The notes under the pieces are model-generated. The model was not told where the DNA came from, made no database searches, and saw only the letters and a list, made by a program, of their open reading frames with translations. 64,000 nucleotides of DNA, taken from assembly GCA_030425395.1 (NCBI GenBank), contig JAUIAS010000008.1, positions 62,001 to 126,000 on the forward strand, given 5' to 3'. The first letter of the stretch is position 1. Every line of letters begins with the position of its first letter. This document shows, one piece after another, positions 19,086 through 28,497 of the stretch. A program made the translations under genes and the position numbers. The stretch comes from Alphaproteobacteria bacterium. GTDB lineage: Bacteria > Pseudomonadota > Alphaproteobacteria > Rhodobacterales > Rhodobacteraceae.

Positions 19086-19436
19086 TCAATCGCGCGGCAG
19101 CAAGGCGATCGGCGCGTCGGGGCTGCGGTAGAAATCCAGCGGGGCACTGTCAGCAGCGGCGGTGTTCCGCTTGAACTCATACCGCATTTCGCCTGCGTCC
19201 TCCTCGGACGCGACGATCAGGCACTGATACAGGTGGCGCGAGCCATCAAACAGATCGACCAGACCACGCAGCGGCGGCACCACATCACCCTCTACCGAGA
19301 ACCCATCTTCCCACAGGCGCAGCACGCGAAAGCTGTCCTGCCCGGTTTCCACACGTAGGCGGCTTGTCTTTCTTAGCCCAGCCAGTCGGGCGGCACCGAG
19401 ACTGTCCTGAATTTCTTTTGGCAGATATGTCGACAT
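19086..19436 (-). CDS. Conserved hypothetical protein (116 aa), possibly PilZ-like
   Basis: A 116-residue soluble protein. The central RKTSRLRVETGQDSFRVLRL, DGFSVEGD and LRGLVDLFDGSRHLYQCLIV follow the general plan of a PilZ-type beta barrel (Arg-rich loop, then a D-G-F/S turn). The canonical RxxxR and DxSxxG motifs are not exact, so this is only a suggestion. It is convergent with the PatB-like gene, two bases apart. Function unknown. Confidence 0.6.
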   Translation of the reverse strand: MSTYLPKEIQDSLGAARLAGLRKTSRLRVETGQDSFRVLRLWEDGFSVEGDVVPPLRGLVDLFDGSRHLYQCLIVASEEDAGEMRYEFKRNTAAADSAPLDFYRSPDAPIALLPRD

Positions 19437-19650
19437 CGAATCCCCCTCAGGCCATTAAGCAAAGCTGACACCACGACCTATAAAATCAAGTTAACCGTTA
19501 TGTGACAGACCCCAAGATAACGAGGCGTTGCATCCTTGCTTCAGCCGCAACGCAGCAAGATGCCTGTGCACGGATGCAGAGCCTTTGCGCGCACTCTGCG
19601 TTGTGCCGATGTTCATAGCGGATAGGTTGTCCTGCAAACAGGAGAACACG

Positions 19651-20625
19651 ATGGGCATGCTTGTAGACGGTGTCTGGCACGATGGCTGGTATGACACCAA
19701 GAAATCCGGTGGAAAATTCCAGCGGTCCGAGGCGCTGTTTCGCAATTGGATCACGGCGGACGGATCGGCCGGCCCAAGCGGGTCGGATGGCTTCGCTGCT
19801 GAATCCGGGCGCTATCATCTTTACGTCAGCCTAGCCTGCCCTTGGGCGCATCGGACGATGATCTTTCGTGCAATCAAGGGACTTACGCCGCATATATCCA
19901 TATCTGTCGTGCATCCAGATATGCTTAGCGATGGCTGGACATTCGAAACCGGGTTTGAAGGCGCAACAGGCGATACACTGCACGGCGTTTCCTTTGCCCG
20001 CGATCTATATACCCGCGCCGATGAGGCCTATTCTGGGCGAGTGACGGTGCCGATCTTGTGGGATCGCCAGCGCGACACCATCGTTTCCAACGAAAGCGCC
20101 GACATCATACGAATGTTCAACGGGGCCTTTGACGAGATCACTGGAAACCGGGATGATTACTACCCCCAACCGTTGAGACCAGAAATCGACAGCGTCAACG
20201 CCCGCATCTATGACACGCTGAACAACGGTGTTTACAAAAGCGGCTTTGCCACCACGCAAGAGGCTTATGACGCTGCGGTGTATCCCTTGTTCGATACGCT
20301 GGATTGGATTGAGGATCGGCTGTCAAAAGCCCGATATCTCGTCGGCAATCAGATCACCGAAGCGGATTGGCGGCTGTTTACAACTCTGATCCGCTTCGAT
20401 CCGGTGTATCATCTGCATTTCAAATGCAATCGCAGGCGTATCGTCGATTATCCGAACATGTGGGCCTACACCCGAGAACTTTTTCAAAGACCCGGCGTGG
20501 CGGAAACCGTGAGCCTGCCGCATATCGTTCGGCACTATCATTTCAGCCACGACACGATAAATCCTCATCGGATCATTCCTGTCAATCCGACGCTGGATTA
20601 TACCGAACCGCATGGGCGCCACTAA
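19651..20625 (+). CDS. Glutathionyl-hydroquinone reductase (Xi-class GST)
   Basis: A 324-residue Xi-class glutathione transferase (YqjG/PcpF/EcmB-like). These enzymes reduce glutathionyl-hydroquinones to hydroquinone, linking aromatic and quinone detoxification. The diagnostic N-terminal cap (GGKFQRSEALFRNWIT) and the catalytic Cys63 in SLACPWAHRT are present. VPILWDRQRDTIVSNESADI follows, then the C-terminal domain ITEADWRLFTTLIRFDPVYH. The ATG is preceded by AGGAGA. It is convergent with the receiver-domain gene and overlaps it by four bases. Confidence 0.93.
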   Translation: MGMLVDGVWHDGWYDTKKSGGKFQRSEALFRNWITADGSAGPSGSDGFAAESGRYHLYVSLACPWAHRTMIFRAIKGLTPHISISVVHPDMLSDGWTFETGFEGATGDTLHGVSFARDLYTRADEAYSGRVTVPILWDRQRDTIVSNESADIIRMFNGAFDEITGNRDDYYPQPLRPEIDSVNARIYDTLNNGVYKSGFATTQEAYDAAVYPLFDTLDWIEDRLSKARYLVGNQITEADWRLFTTLIRFDPVYHLHFKCNRRRIVDYPNMWAYTRELFQRPGVAETVSLPHIVRHYHFSHDTINPHRIIPVNPTLDYTEPHGRH

Positions 20626-20984
20626 CGCGCGTTTCCGTAATGCTCTACCATGGCAACCAGATCCTCGGGCGCAGTATGCGTTTGCAGGTAGGCACAGGCG
20701 TTCACGCAATGGGTGAAAATCGACCCGTCCGAAAAGAAGCTGGTATTGGTCACAAAGATGACGCGCGTGTCCGGCCGACGGTAGGACGCATAATCCGCGA
20801 CGGCAAAAGCGCTGCCGTCCTTGAGCACGAGGTCAAGTATCACAACGTCGATGTCTTGTTGCGCAAGCTGGGCAATTGCATCTGATTGAGTTGTGGCCAG
20901 CATCACATGTGCGCCATGTCGGCACAAATGCGCCTTCCACAAAGCTCCGAGATCCGCTTCGCTTTCCACAATCAAAACGTTCAT
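20622..20984 (-). CDS. Single-domain response regulator (receiver only)
   Basis: A 120-residue stand-alone receiver domain. The phosphoacceptor is Asp51 in VVILDLVLKDGS. The acidic pocket is supplied by the N-terminal VESEAD stretch rather than a usual DD pair. The Thr of the switch lies in VIFVTNTS. The conserved lysine of the beta5-alpha5 loop is missing: AYLQTHTAPEDL has no K-P. It might be a weakly phosphorylated or divergent phospho-sink or adaptor. A CtrA-type site lies about 70 bases upstream of its start. Confidence 0.8.
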   Translation of the reverse strand: MNVLIVESEADLGALWKAHLCRHGAHVMLATTQSDAIAQLAQQDIDVVILDLVLKDGSAFAVADYASYRRPDTRVIFVTNTSFFSDGSIFTHCVNACAYLQTHTAPEDLVAMVEHYGNAR

Positions 20985-21051
20985 TCTGTCTGGCGCAGGT
21001 TACCGGCAAACCGCATCGCGCCCTCCTTTCTCCCGGTTTGACCACTATTCG

Positions 21052-21066
21052 TTAACAAAAACTTAA
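21052..21066. promoter_or_regulatory. CtrA-type binding site (TTAA-N7-TTAA)
   Basis: TTAACAAAAACTTAA is a perfect full CtrA half-site pair, the cell-cycle/motility regulator motif of alphaproteobacteria. It lies in the 211-base gap between the divergent receiver-domain gene and lytic transglycosylase gene, so it could serve either. Binding is inferred from the motif alone. Confidence 0.6.
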
Positions 21067-21195
21067 CGTGCGCCCGATGACGCATGGTCAGCGCAGGAAA
21101 ACGCCAGACGAGCCTTGCCTCTGATTTCCGCCTTGGCGATTGCAAATCCGCAAGTTCCACCGCTACTGTGCCCAAAGTTGACTAAGGACATTTTC

Positions 21196-22368
21196 ATGCG
21201 CTTTTTTCTTTCCGCTTTGGCTTTTTCGCTGCTCCCCGTTGCCTCCGTAGCCGCCCCGTGTGGTGGCAGTTTCCCGACTTTCATCAACGAAATGAAGGCC
21301 GAAGCGGTCGCCCGAGGGCACCCCCCCGCACGCGTTGACGCATTTTTCAGAAGCGCGCGCCAAGACCCCAAGGTCTTGCGTGCGGACCGCGGCCAGGGGT
21401 TCTTTCAGAAACCGTTCGTTGAATTTTCCCGGCGACTGATTTCGCAAAACAGGATTGATCACGGCAAAAAGAACGCCCGTAAATACAGCGCAGTCTTTGA
21501 CCGGATCGAACGGGATTACGGTGTGTCACGCGGTGTGCTGTTGGCATTCTGGGCTTTTGAAACGGACTACGGGGCGTTTCAGGGGGATTTCAACACGCTC
21601 AACGCGCTGGTCACGCTGGCCCATGATTGCCGACGGCCGGCGCTCTTCCGGCCACAGGTCTTCGCGGCACTGGACCTTTTCGCAAACGACGATTTCGACC
21701 CGGCCCGCACCACCGGTGCATGGGCGGGTGAAATCGGTATGGTCCAGATGTTACCCAAGGACATTCTGGAAAACGGGGTTGACGGAGACGGCGACGGGCA
21801 TGTCACCCTAAAGACTTCTGCCCCTGACGCGCTGATGTCGGGCGGCAAGATGTTGCAGCATTTGGGATGGCGCGCAGGTGAACCGTGGTTGCAGGAGGTC
21901 GTTCTGCCTGCCGGAATGGATTGGAGCCTGACCGGCCTGCACACCGAAATGAGCGTCAAGCAATGGCAGGCCATGGGCGTGCGGGCACGCACCGGGGCGT
22001 TGGCAAACGGCACGTTACCCGCCTCCATCCTGCTGCCACAGGGCAAGGATGGACCAGCCTTTATCGCCTATCCCAATTTCCGCGTCTATTTCGAGTGGAA
22101 CCAGAGCTTTGTCTACGTCATGACCGCGGGATATTTTGCGACCCGACTGGAAGGCGCGCCCGTCTATGATGCCCGCAACCCACAGCCCGGATTGGCTGGC
22201 GAACAGATGAAGACATTGCAACGCAAGCTTCAGGCTTTGGGCCATGATGTCGGCAAGGTGGACGGCATCCTTGGTGCCAAGACCCGCGCCGCCGTGCGCG
22301 CCGAACAAATCCGCCTCGGCCTTCCTGCTGACGCCTGGCCAACGGCCACGCTTCTCAACCGACTTTAG
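21196..22368 (+). CDS. Lytic murein transglycosylase with peptidoglycan-binding domain
   Basis: A 390-residue MltB-type (SLT_2) lytic transglycosylase that cleaves peptidoglycan to 1,6-anhydro-muropeptides in the periplasm. The signal peptide (MRFFLSALAFSLLPVASVAA) is cleaved near residue 20. The catalytic region carries the Glu in GVLLAFWAFETDYGAFQG, then AGEIGMVQMLPKDILENGVD and YPNFRVYFEWNQSFVYVM. The C-terminus is a PG_binding_1 domain (MKTLQRKLQALGHDVGKVDG). The start at ATG preceded by AAGGA was taken because it begins the signal peptide. Confidence 0.93.
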   Translation: MRFFLSALAFSLLPVASVAAPCGGSFPTFINEMKAEAVARGHPPARVDAFFRSARQDPKVLRADRGQGFFQKPFVEFSRRLISQNRIDHGKKNARKYSAVFDRIERDYGVSRGVLLAFWAFETDYGAFQGDFNTLNALVTLAHDCRRPALFRPQVFAALDLFANDDFDPARTTGAWAGEIGMVQMLPKDILENGVDGDGDGHVTLKTSAPDALMSGGKMLQHLGWRAGEPWLQEVVLPAGMDWSLTGLHTEMSVKQWQAMGVRARTGALANGTLPASILLPQGKDGPAFIAYPNFRVYFEWNQSFVYVMTAGYFATRLEGAPVYDARNPQPGLAGEQMKTLQRKLQALGHDVGKVDGILGAKTRAAVRAEQIRLGLPADAWPTATLLNRL

Positions 22369-22381
22369 AAAAGGACAATCC

Positions 22382-22780
22382 ATGGCTTTGACCAAAAGCG
22401 CGGCGCAGATGGTCGCCGAGGCCCGTGCCCGTATTGAAGAAATCACCGCAGCCGAAGCAATTTCGCTGGCAGAGGATGCCAACGTCCAGATCGTCGATTT
22501 GCGTGATGTTCGTGAACGCGAACGCGGCGGCTTTATCCCGGGCAGTTTTCACTGCCCCCGAGGAATGCTGGAGTTCTGGGTGGACCCGGACAGCCCTTAC
22601 TTCAAACCAATCTTTGGCGAAGACCGCAAGTTCGTCTTTCACTGCGCTTCTGGCTGGCGATCCGCGTTGGCGGTGGATGTGCTGAACGGCATGGGGTTCG
22701 AGGCCGCACATATTTCCGACGGGTTCACGGGCTGGAAAGACGCAGGCGGGCCAATAGAGTTCAAACAGCCCAAGACCTGA
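22382..22780 (+). CDS. Rhodanese-like sulfurtransferase
   Basis: A 132-residue single-domain rhodanese. After a short helical N-terminus come VQIVDLRDVRERERGGFIPG and the active loop FHCASGWRSAL with the persulfide-forming Cys, then SDGFTGWKDAGGPIE. This layout fits a thiosulfate or other sulfur carrier transferase; the donor is unknown. It starts 13 bases behind the lytic transglycosylase with AAAGGA as binding site, so they are co-transcribed. It is convergent with smc. Confidence 0.9.
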   Translation: MALTKSAAQMVAEARARIEEITAAEAISLAEDANVQIVDLRDVRERERGGFIPGSFHCPRGMLEFWVDPDSPYFKPIFGEDRKFVFHCASGWRSALAVDVLNGMGFEAAHISDGFTGWKDAGGPIEFKQPKT

Positions 22781-22783
22781 TCT

Positions 22784-25700
22784 TCACGCGACCAGCGCCT
22801 CTGCTTTCTTGAGATCGACCGACACAAGCTGTGATACGCCCTGTTCGGCCATCGTCACGCCGAACAGGCGGTCCATCCGGGCCATTGTCACCGCGTGGTG
22901 GGTAATGATCAGGAACCGCGTATCGGTGCGGCGGCACATTTCGTCCAGAAGATCGCAGAAACGGGTCACGTTGGCATCGTCAAGGGGGGCGTCGACTTCG
23001 TCCAGGACACAGATCGGTGCCGGATTGGCAAGGAACACCGCAAAGATCAACGCCAGCGCGGTGAGCGTTTGTTCCCCGCCCGACAACAGGCTGAGCGTCG
23101 ACAGCTTCTTGCCGGGGGGCTGGCACATGATCTCAAGCCCCGCATCCAGCGGATCATCGCTTTCGACCATGACAAGATTGGCCTCGCCACCCCCGAAAAG
23201 GTGGGTGAACAGCAGGGTAAAGTTACTGTTCACCTGCTCAAACGCGGTCAACAACCGTTCGCGCCCTTCCCGGTTGAGGCTGGCGATACCACTGCGCAAC
23301 GTCTTGATCGCCTCTTCCAGATCGGTTTTTTCCTTCAACAGGGTATCGTGTTCTTCCTGGACCTCGCGGGCGTCTTCTTCGGCACGCAGGTTCACCGCGC
23401 CGAGCGCATCACGCTGACGTTTCAATCGGTTTACATCCGCCTCAAGTGTATCAGCGGCAGGCATGTCTTCTGTTGCCATGTCGAGACGGGTCAACAACTG
23501 GTTCGGGGTCAGTTGTTGATCCTCGGCGATCCTTTCGGCGGCATAGGCAACCGTCTCACGCGCAGCATCAGTGCGCGCCTCTGAACGCGCGCGGGCTTCG
23601 CGAGCTTCCGACGCGGCCCGTTCCAGGTCACGCTCTGACACCAACGCATCGCGCAGCGCGGCTTCGCCTGCGGTCAAGCGGTCCTCGGCATCGGCCTTGC
23701 GGTCTTCTGCCTTGGCAATCTCGTGCCCCAGTTCGTCACGCTTGGCGACGATTTCTTCCGGGGCTGCGCGGGCCTCGATCAATTCATCTTCGGTCTGCTC
23801 GCGGCGTTCCGCCAATTCGGCGGCATGTTTTTCCGCTGTCTCAAGTCGATGCCGCCATCCACTGATATCCTTGGTCACCTCTTGGCGGCGTTTGGTCCGG
23901 GCCTCACCTTCGCGGCGCAGTTCATCATGTGCAGACCGCCGGGCCATCATCGTCATCCGGGCCGCTTCGACGGTGATCTTGATGTCTTCCACCTCGGCGC
24001 GCGCGGTATCAAGATCACCAAGTGCCTCCAACGCAGTTTCGGCTTCGCGCAGTTGCAAACGTGCGGCGGTGGCATCGTCCTGAAGGCGGCGCACGGACAA
24101 ATCCAGCGTCTCAAGCCGTCCTTCCGCAAGATTACGATCTGCCTCGGCCCGGCTCAGCGCCCTACCCGCATCTGCCAACATCCGGTCAGCCTGCCGGCGG
24201 GCATCGCGGGCGGCTGTGTCGGCCTCGGTCAGGTCACGCAATTTTCCGGTCAGGGAGTCATGGGCAAGCCGCGCGGCATCTGCGCGCGCGGTAACCTGTT
24301 CAAGTTCCTGTTTGAGGGTTTCCAATCTGTTAAGCTGCTCGAGGCGTAGCGCGGCGGCACTTGGAGCGTCCTCAGCCCACGCACGGTATCCGTCCCACCG
24401 CCACAAATCGCCATCCAGCGACACCAATCGCTGACCCGGCAGCAAATCGGGTTGCAGCCTTTCACCGTCTTCCGGTTCCACGATGCCAATCTGCGCAATG
24501 CGGCGGGCGAGAACCGGCGGAGCTGTAACATATTGCGACAGCGCAATCGCCCCTGACGGCAAGCGCTGCTCGCTGGCATAGGCGGGCATAGGCATCCACC
24601 CAGAAGGACCATCCGCGTCAACCTCAGGGGCCCGCAAATCATCGGCCAGAGCCGCCCCAAGCGCCCGTTCATACCCCGGCTTGACCTCCAAGCGGTCAAG
24701 GACATGGCCGCCTTCAGCTGTATCGCGCTGAACCAGTTTGGCCAGAGCGGTCACCTCGGCGCGCAGCGCACCAAATTCGCCTTCGGCTTCCGATCTCTGC
24801 GCGCGCGCTGCGGCCTCTCGGGCCTGGGTTTCGGCACGCTGACTCTCGGTTTCGGCCAGCACTTCTTCGGCCCGCTCAGCGGCTTCCACCGCTTCGGCTT
24901 CGGCCTCTTTTGCCGCATCAAACGAATGTTTGGATTGGCTCAGCTTTGCGGTCGCCTCCCCCACAGCCTGCGTGACTTTATCGCTTTCGGTCTCGGCCCG
25001 AATCAGCATCTTGCGACTGTCTTCCAGAAACCGTTGCGCCGATTGGTGCCGCGCGGCCAAGCGGGCCACGTCTTCGGTCACCTGGGAAAGATGCGCCTCG
25101 CGTTCCTGCAGGGTCGACGCGGCCTCGCGGGCAGCTTCGGCGGCCTCGGCCAGGCGATCATCCTGCCCCTCTGTGGCCTTGGCCAGTTCACGAAACTCCC
25201 ATTCCAACCGCTCTATCGTTTCGCCGGCATCGCGGTTCAATCCGGCCTCACGCTCCATATCACGGCCAAGCTGATCAATACGGCGGGTCAGGGTTTGTAT
25301 CAGGTCCTGCGCGCGGGTTTCCTGTTCGTTCAACGCATCGCGTTGAACTTTCAACCGTTGCAGAACAGCGGCGGCTATGGCGTCTTCCTCACGCAAGGGG
25401 GGCAATGCATCTTCACGTTCTTCCCGAAACGCCGTGGCTGCGCGGGCGCTGGTTTCTGACACCGCTGCCTGCGTGATCTTGGCGCGCAGCTCCTCTTCGG
25501 CCAAGAGGCGGGCTTCGTCGGCTTCGCGCCAACGGCGATACAGCAACATACCTTCCGTGCGGCGCAGTTGTGTCCCGATCTCGCGGTAACGCGCGGCTTG
25601 ACGGGCCTGCCGGGCAAGCTGTGCCAGTTGTTGCGCAAGTTGTTCGATCACGTCTTCAACGCGGGCCAGATTGGTTTCGGTGCCTCTCAGCTTGAGCTCG

Positions 25701-26239
25701 GCTTCATGACGGCGTTGGTACAGGCCCGAAATGCCCGCCGCCTCTTCGAGGATACGACGACGCGCCTTTGGCTTGGCGTTGATCAACTCGGAAATCTGGC
25801 CCTGCCGGACCAACGCGGGGCTGTGCGCGCCCGTGGATGCATCCGCAAACAGCATCTGAACATCGCGGGCGCGCACGTCCTTGCCATTTGTCTTATAGGC
25901 GCTGCCCACATCACGGGTAATCCGGCGAACGATTTCCAGCGTGTCGGCGTCGTTGAACCCGGATGGAGCCAAGCGTTCAGAGTTGTCGAGAAGAAGGCTG
26001 ACCTCGGCAAAGTTTCGCGCCGGTCTGGTCGCTGCCCCCGCAAAAATCACATCTTCCATCCCTCCGCCGCGCATCGCGGTGGGGCGGTTTTCTCCCATCA
26101 CCCATCGCAGCGCCTCGAGCAGGTTGGATTTTCCGCACCCATTCGGACCGACAACACCCGTCAACCCATCCGAAATCATCAGATCGGTGGGATCAACAAA
26201 GCTTTTGAAGCCTGTCAGTCTGAGTTTGGAAAACCGCAA
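22784..26239 (-). CDS. smc: Chromosome segregation protein SMC
   Basis: A 1151-residue SMC ATPase that compacts and segregates chromosomes as the core of the SMC-ScpAB complex. The Walker A motif GVVGPNGCGKSNLLEALRW is near residue 30. Long coiled coils at about 165-490 and 660-990 flank a hinge (VLDRLEVKPGYERALGAALA to LDGDLWRWDGYRAWAE). The C-terminal head has the signature LSLLSGGEQTLTALALIFAV and Walker B ICVLDEVDAPLDDANV. Length is usual. The start region MRFSKLRLTGFKSFVDPT matches the family. Confidence 0.97.
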   Translation of the reverse strand: MRFSKLRLTGFKSFVDPTDLMISDGLTGVVGPNGCGKSNLLEALRWVMGENRPTAMRGGGMEDVIFAGAATRPARNFAEVSLLLDNSERLAPSGFNDADTLEIVRRITRDVGSAYKTNGKDVRARDVQMLFADASTGAHSPALVRQGQISELINAKPKARRRILEEAAGISGLYQRRHEAELKLRGTETNLARVEDVIEQLAQQLAQLARQARQAARYREIGTQLRRTEGMLLYRRWREADEARLLAEEELRAKITQAAVSETSARAATAFREEREDALPPLREEDAIAAAVLQRLKVQRDALNEQETRAQDLIQTLTRRIDQLGRDMEREAGLNRDAGETIERLEWEFRELAKATEGQDDRLAEAAEAAREAASTLQEREAHLSQVTEDVARLAARHQSAQRFLEDSRKMLIRAETESDKVTQAVGEATAKLSQSKHSFDAAKEAEAEAVEAAERAEEVLAETESQRAETQAREAAARAQRSEAEGEFGALRAEVTALAKLVQRDTAEGGHVLDRLEVKPGYERALGAALADDLRAPEVDADGPSGWMPMPAYASEQRLPSGAIALSQYVTAPPVLARRIAQIGIVEPEDGERLQPDLLPGQRLVSLDGDLWRWDGYRAWAEDAPSAAALRLEQLNRLETLKQELEQVTARADAARLAHDSLTGKLRDLTEADTAARDARRQADRMLADAGRALSRAEADRNLAEGRLETLDLSVRRLQDDATAARLQLREAETALEALGDLDTARAEVEDIKITVEAARMTMMARRSAHDELRREGEARTKRRQEVTKDISGWRHRLETAEKHAAELAERREQTEDELIEARAAPEEIVAKRDELGHEIAKAEDRKADAEDRLTAGEAALRDALVSERDLERAASEAREARARSEARTDAARETVAYAAERIAEDQQLTPNQLLTRLDMATEDMPAADTLEADVNRLKRQRDALGAVNLRAEEDAREVQEEHDTLLKEKTDLEEAIKTLRSGIASLNREGRERLLTAFEQVNSNFTLLFTHLFGGGEANLVMVESDDPLDAGLEIMCQPPGKKLSTLSLLSGGEQTLTALALIFAVFLANPAPICVLDEVDAPLDDANVTRFCDLLDEMCRRTDTRFLIITHHAVTMARMDRLFGVTMAEQGVSQLVSVDLKKAEALVA

Positions 26240-26308
26240 TTTTACTCCGGCAGGTGATTCCGATTGAGCTCAAAGTTGGCGGGGAAGGGCGGCCCATGTC
26301 AACGGTGC

Positions 26309-26328
26309 GCGTCACGATATAGTGACGC
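26309..26328. promoter_or_regulatory. 20-bp palindrome between smc and the FadR-type gene
   Basis: GCGTCAC GATATA GTGACGC is a perfect 7-bp inverted repeat with a 6-base A/T core, sited in the divergent gap. It is a candidate operator for the adjacent GntR-family protein or another dimeric regulator. It does not match the FadR or PdhR consensus. Confidence 0.45.
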
Positions 26329-26455
26329 CGGGCGGTTTATCCCCAAGATATTGGCCCTGAAGAGCAAGTTGGACAAGCCCCTTCCGCGCAAAGGGGCAGT
26401 TGCCCGAAGAATGCCCGCCCCGTATAACGGTCTGATAAGCAAGAACAGGAACCAC

Positions 26456-27223
26456 ATGCCATTTGAACCTGTCCAGCCTGAGAAGTTGTCGACTTCTGTC
26501 GTAAAACAGATCGAACTGTTGATCCTTCGCGGTGTCCTGCGGCCGGGCGAACGCCTGCCTTCCGAACGCGAATTATCGGATCGTCTGGGTGTATCGAGGC
26601 CGTCACTGCGCGATGCTGTCGCCGAATTGCAGACACAGGGATTGCTGACCACGCGCGCCGGTTCCGGAATCTTTGTGGCAGAAGTCCTTGGCTCTGCCTT
26701 TTCACCCGCGCTGACACGATTGTTTTCCAAACACGATGAGGCAGTATTCGACTACCTGTCCTTTCGTCGGGACATGGAAGGGCTGGCCGCGGAACGCGCA
26801 GCCAGACTTGGGTCAGAAAGTGATCTGGAGGTCATCCAAACGATCTTTACCAAAATGGAAGCGGCCCATCTGAGAAAAAGCGGCGATGAAGAGGCCCGGT
26901 TGGATGCCGAGTTCCATACAGCCATCATCGACGCGAGCCATAACGTCATCATGTTGCATATGATGCGGGCCATGTTTGGGCTTCTGCGCGAAGGCGTATT
27001 CTACAATCGACAGGTCATGTTCAAGCAACGCACAACACGTGAAGCGCTTCTTGATCAACATCGCCAGATCAACGTTGCGCTTCAGGCCCGCGATCCTGGC
27101 GCATCCCGCGCGGCGGTCGAGGCGCATCTGGACTATGTCCGGGTCTGCCTGTCCGATCAGAAACAGGCCGAACAGAACGAAGCAATCGCTCGAAAACGGC
27201 TGTTACGCGAACAGCACCGATAA
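26456..27223 (+). CDS. FadR-subfamily GntR transcriptional regulator
   Basis: A 255-residue regulator. The N-terminal winged helix reads VVKQIELLILRGVLRPGERL, PSERELSDRLGVSRPSLRDA, then LTTRAGSGIFV. A C-terminal all-helical FCD effector domain follows, with metal/ligand residues such as DAEFHTAIIDASHN and LDQHRQINVALQARD. PdhR/LldR-like repressors of organic-acid metabolism share this plan, but the effector is unknown. The ATG preceded by ACAGGAA was chosen; a longer in-frame extension overlaps the promoter palindrome and has no family similarity. A strong bidirectional terminator follows. Confidence 0.88.
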   Translation: MPFEPVQPEKLSTSVVKQIELLILRGVLRPGERLPSERELSDRLGVSRPSLRDAVAELQTQGLLTTRAGSGIFVAEVLGSAFSPALTRLFSKHDEAVFDYLSFRRDMEGLAAERAARLGSESDLEVIQTIFTKMEAAHLRKSGDEEARLDAEFHTAIIDASHNVIMLHMMRAMFGLLREGVFYNRQVMFKQRTTREALLDQHRQINVALQARDPGASRAAVEAHLDYVRVCLSDQKQAEQNEAIARKRLLREQHR

Positions 27224-27265
27224 GCCAGCCGCCCGATCTTCACTATCATGACAGGGCTACAAAAG

Positions 27266-27295
27266 AAAAAACCCGGGCGCATGGCCCGGGTTTTT
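27266..27295. terminator. Strong bidirectional terminator
   Basis: A perfect stem AAAAACCCGGGC / GCCCGGGTTTTT around a short loop (bases GCATG shared at the apex), with A and T tracts on both sides. It ends both the FadR-type gene on the plus strand and the atp operon on the minus strand. Confidence 0.95.
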
Positions 27296-27315
27296 CAGTT
27301 GTTCTACGATCCACG

Positions 27316-27876
27316 TTAGTGAAGCTTTGCGTCCACTTCGGCAATAGCCGCGTCGATCAATTTGTTAGCGTCGGCTGCAGTGATCTGCTTGGCGATCACA
27401 TCGCGAGATGCCGCGATGGCGATCTGAACCGCTTGATCGCGCACCTCTTTCACAGCGGCGTTCTGCGCCGATACAATTTGATCCTCGGCCGCAGCAATAC
27501 GGCGCGCGATAGACCGCTTGAGGTCTTCTTTTGCCAACTCAGCCGCGAGGTCCGCTTCTTCCTTGGCTGCCGCAACAATCTTGTCAGCGTATGCCTGAAC
27601 TTCCTGCTGCTTACGCTCAAAGGACGCCAGAAGAGTCTGCGCTTCTTCACGCAGGGCACGGGCCTCATTGATTTCTGCCTGAATGCCCTCGGCGCGCTTG
27701 TCCAGCAAACCCGAGATCATCCCCGGAACTTTGAAATAGAACAGAACCCCGACAAACAGGATGAACGCAATCAGCACCACAAAGTCGGTGTTACCCAGCG
27801 AAAAGAACGGACCCGATGCCGCGAACGCCGGCGAGGCGGCCGCGAAGGTCAGGACGAAGGTCAGTGACTTCCGCAT
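27316..27876 (-). CDS. atpF: ATP synthase Fo subunit b
   Basis: A 186-residue b subunit of the peripheral stalk. A short N-terminal hydrophobic leader ([16 protein letters not shown]) precedes the membrane anchor [22 protein letters not shown], then a long charged helix ([20 protein letters not shown]) and a C-terminal helix that binds delta. It is the last gene of atpI-B-E-F'-F, four bases behind the b' gene. This b/b' duplication is typical of photosynthetic and other alphaproteobacteria. Confidence 0.95.
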   Translation of the reverse strand: MRKSLTFVLTFAAASPAFAASGPFFSLGNTDFVVLIAFILFVGVLFYFKVPGMISGLLDKRAEGIQAEINEARALREEAQTLLASFERKQQEVQAYADKIVAAAKEEADLAAELAKEDLKRSIARRIAAAEDQIVSAQNAAVKEVRDQAVQIAIAASRDVIAKQITAADANKLIDAAIAEVDAKLH

Positions 27877-27880
27877 CGTC

Positions 27881-28414
27881 TTATCCTTTCATCTGGTTTT
27901 CAACGGCACCGGTGACGGCATCGGCATCAGCCTTGCCACCCATGGCCGAAATGATTTCGGCAGCGGTGTCATTTGCAACTGCGCGAATGCTGTCGACAGC
28001 ACCGGCGCGGATCTCCGCGATGGCTTTCTCGGACTCGGCAGCCTTGGCAGAGATTTCTTCGTCAGCCTTGGCAATCGCCTTATCCAGATCGGCCTGAATT
28101 TCGGCGCGTGCTTCGGCGGCGATGCGCTGTGCTTCGGCGCGCGCGTCGGCAAGCGCTTGATTGTAAGCCTCTTCGGCTGCAACGGCTTGCGCCCGCAGCT
28201 CTTCGGCCTTGGCGACATCATTTGTTATCGCGCCTGTCCGCTCGGCCAGAATGCCCTCGATCCGGGGCAAAGCAATCCGTGACAGGACGAAATAGATCAC
28301 GACGAGCGTGACAACGAGCCAGAAAATCTGGTTCGGAAAGGTCGAGAAGTCGAGCTGCGGCATGCCGACCGATTCGGCAGCAGCACCAGCGGCTTCGTGT
28401 GTCTCAGTTGCCAT
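27881..28414 (-). CDS. atpF': ATP synthase Fo subunit b'
   Basis: A 177-residue b' subunit, forming a heterodimeric peripheral stalk with AtpF. An Ala-rich N-terminal tail is followed by the anchor [20 protein letters not shown] and the family motif [19 protein letters not shown]. An Ala/Glu-rich coiled coil follows. It sits between atpE and atpF with only four bases before atpF. Sometimes named atpX or atpG2. Confidence 0.95.
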   Translation of the reverse strand: MATETHEAAGAAAESVGMPQLDFSTFPNQIFWLVVTLVVIYFVLSRIALPRIEGILAERTGAITNDVAKAEELRAQAVAAEEAYNQALADARAEAQRIAAEARAEIQADLDKAIAKADEEISAKAAESEKAIAEIRAGAVDSIRAVANDTAAEIISAMGGKADADAVTGAVENQMKG

Positions 28415-28497
28415 ATCGTCCTCCTGGGGAAGGTGCCGTTACATCGGGCGGTGCATGTTGTGCACCGCCCGACCGTAAGGATTAGTCTTCCGAAGGA

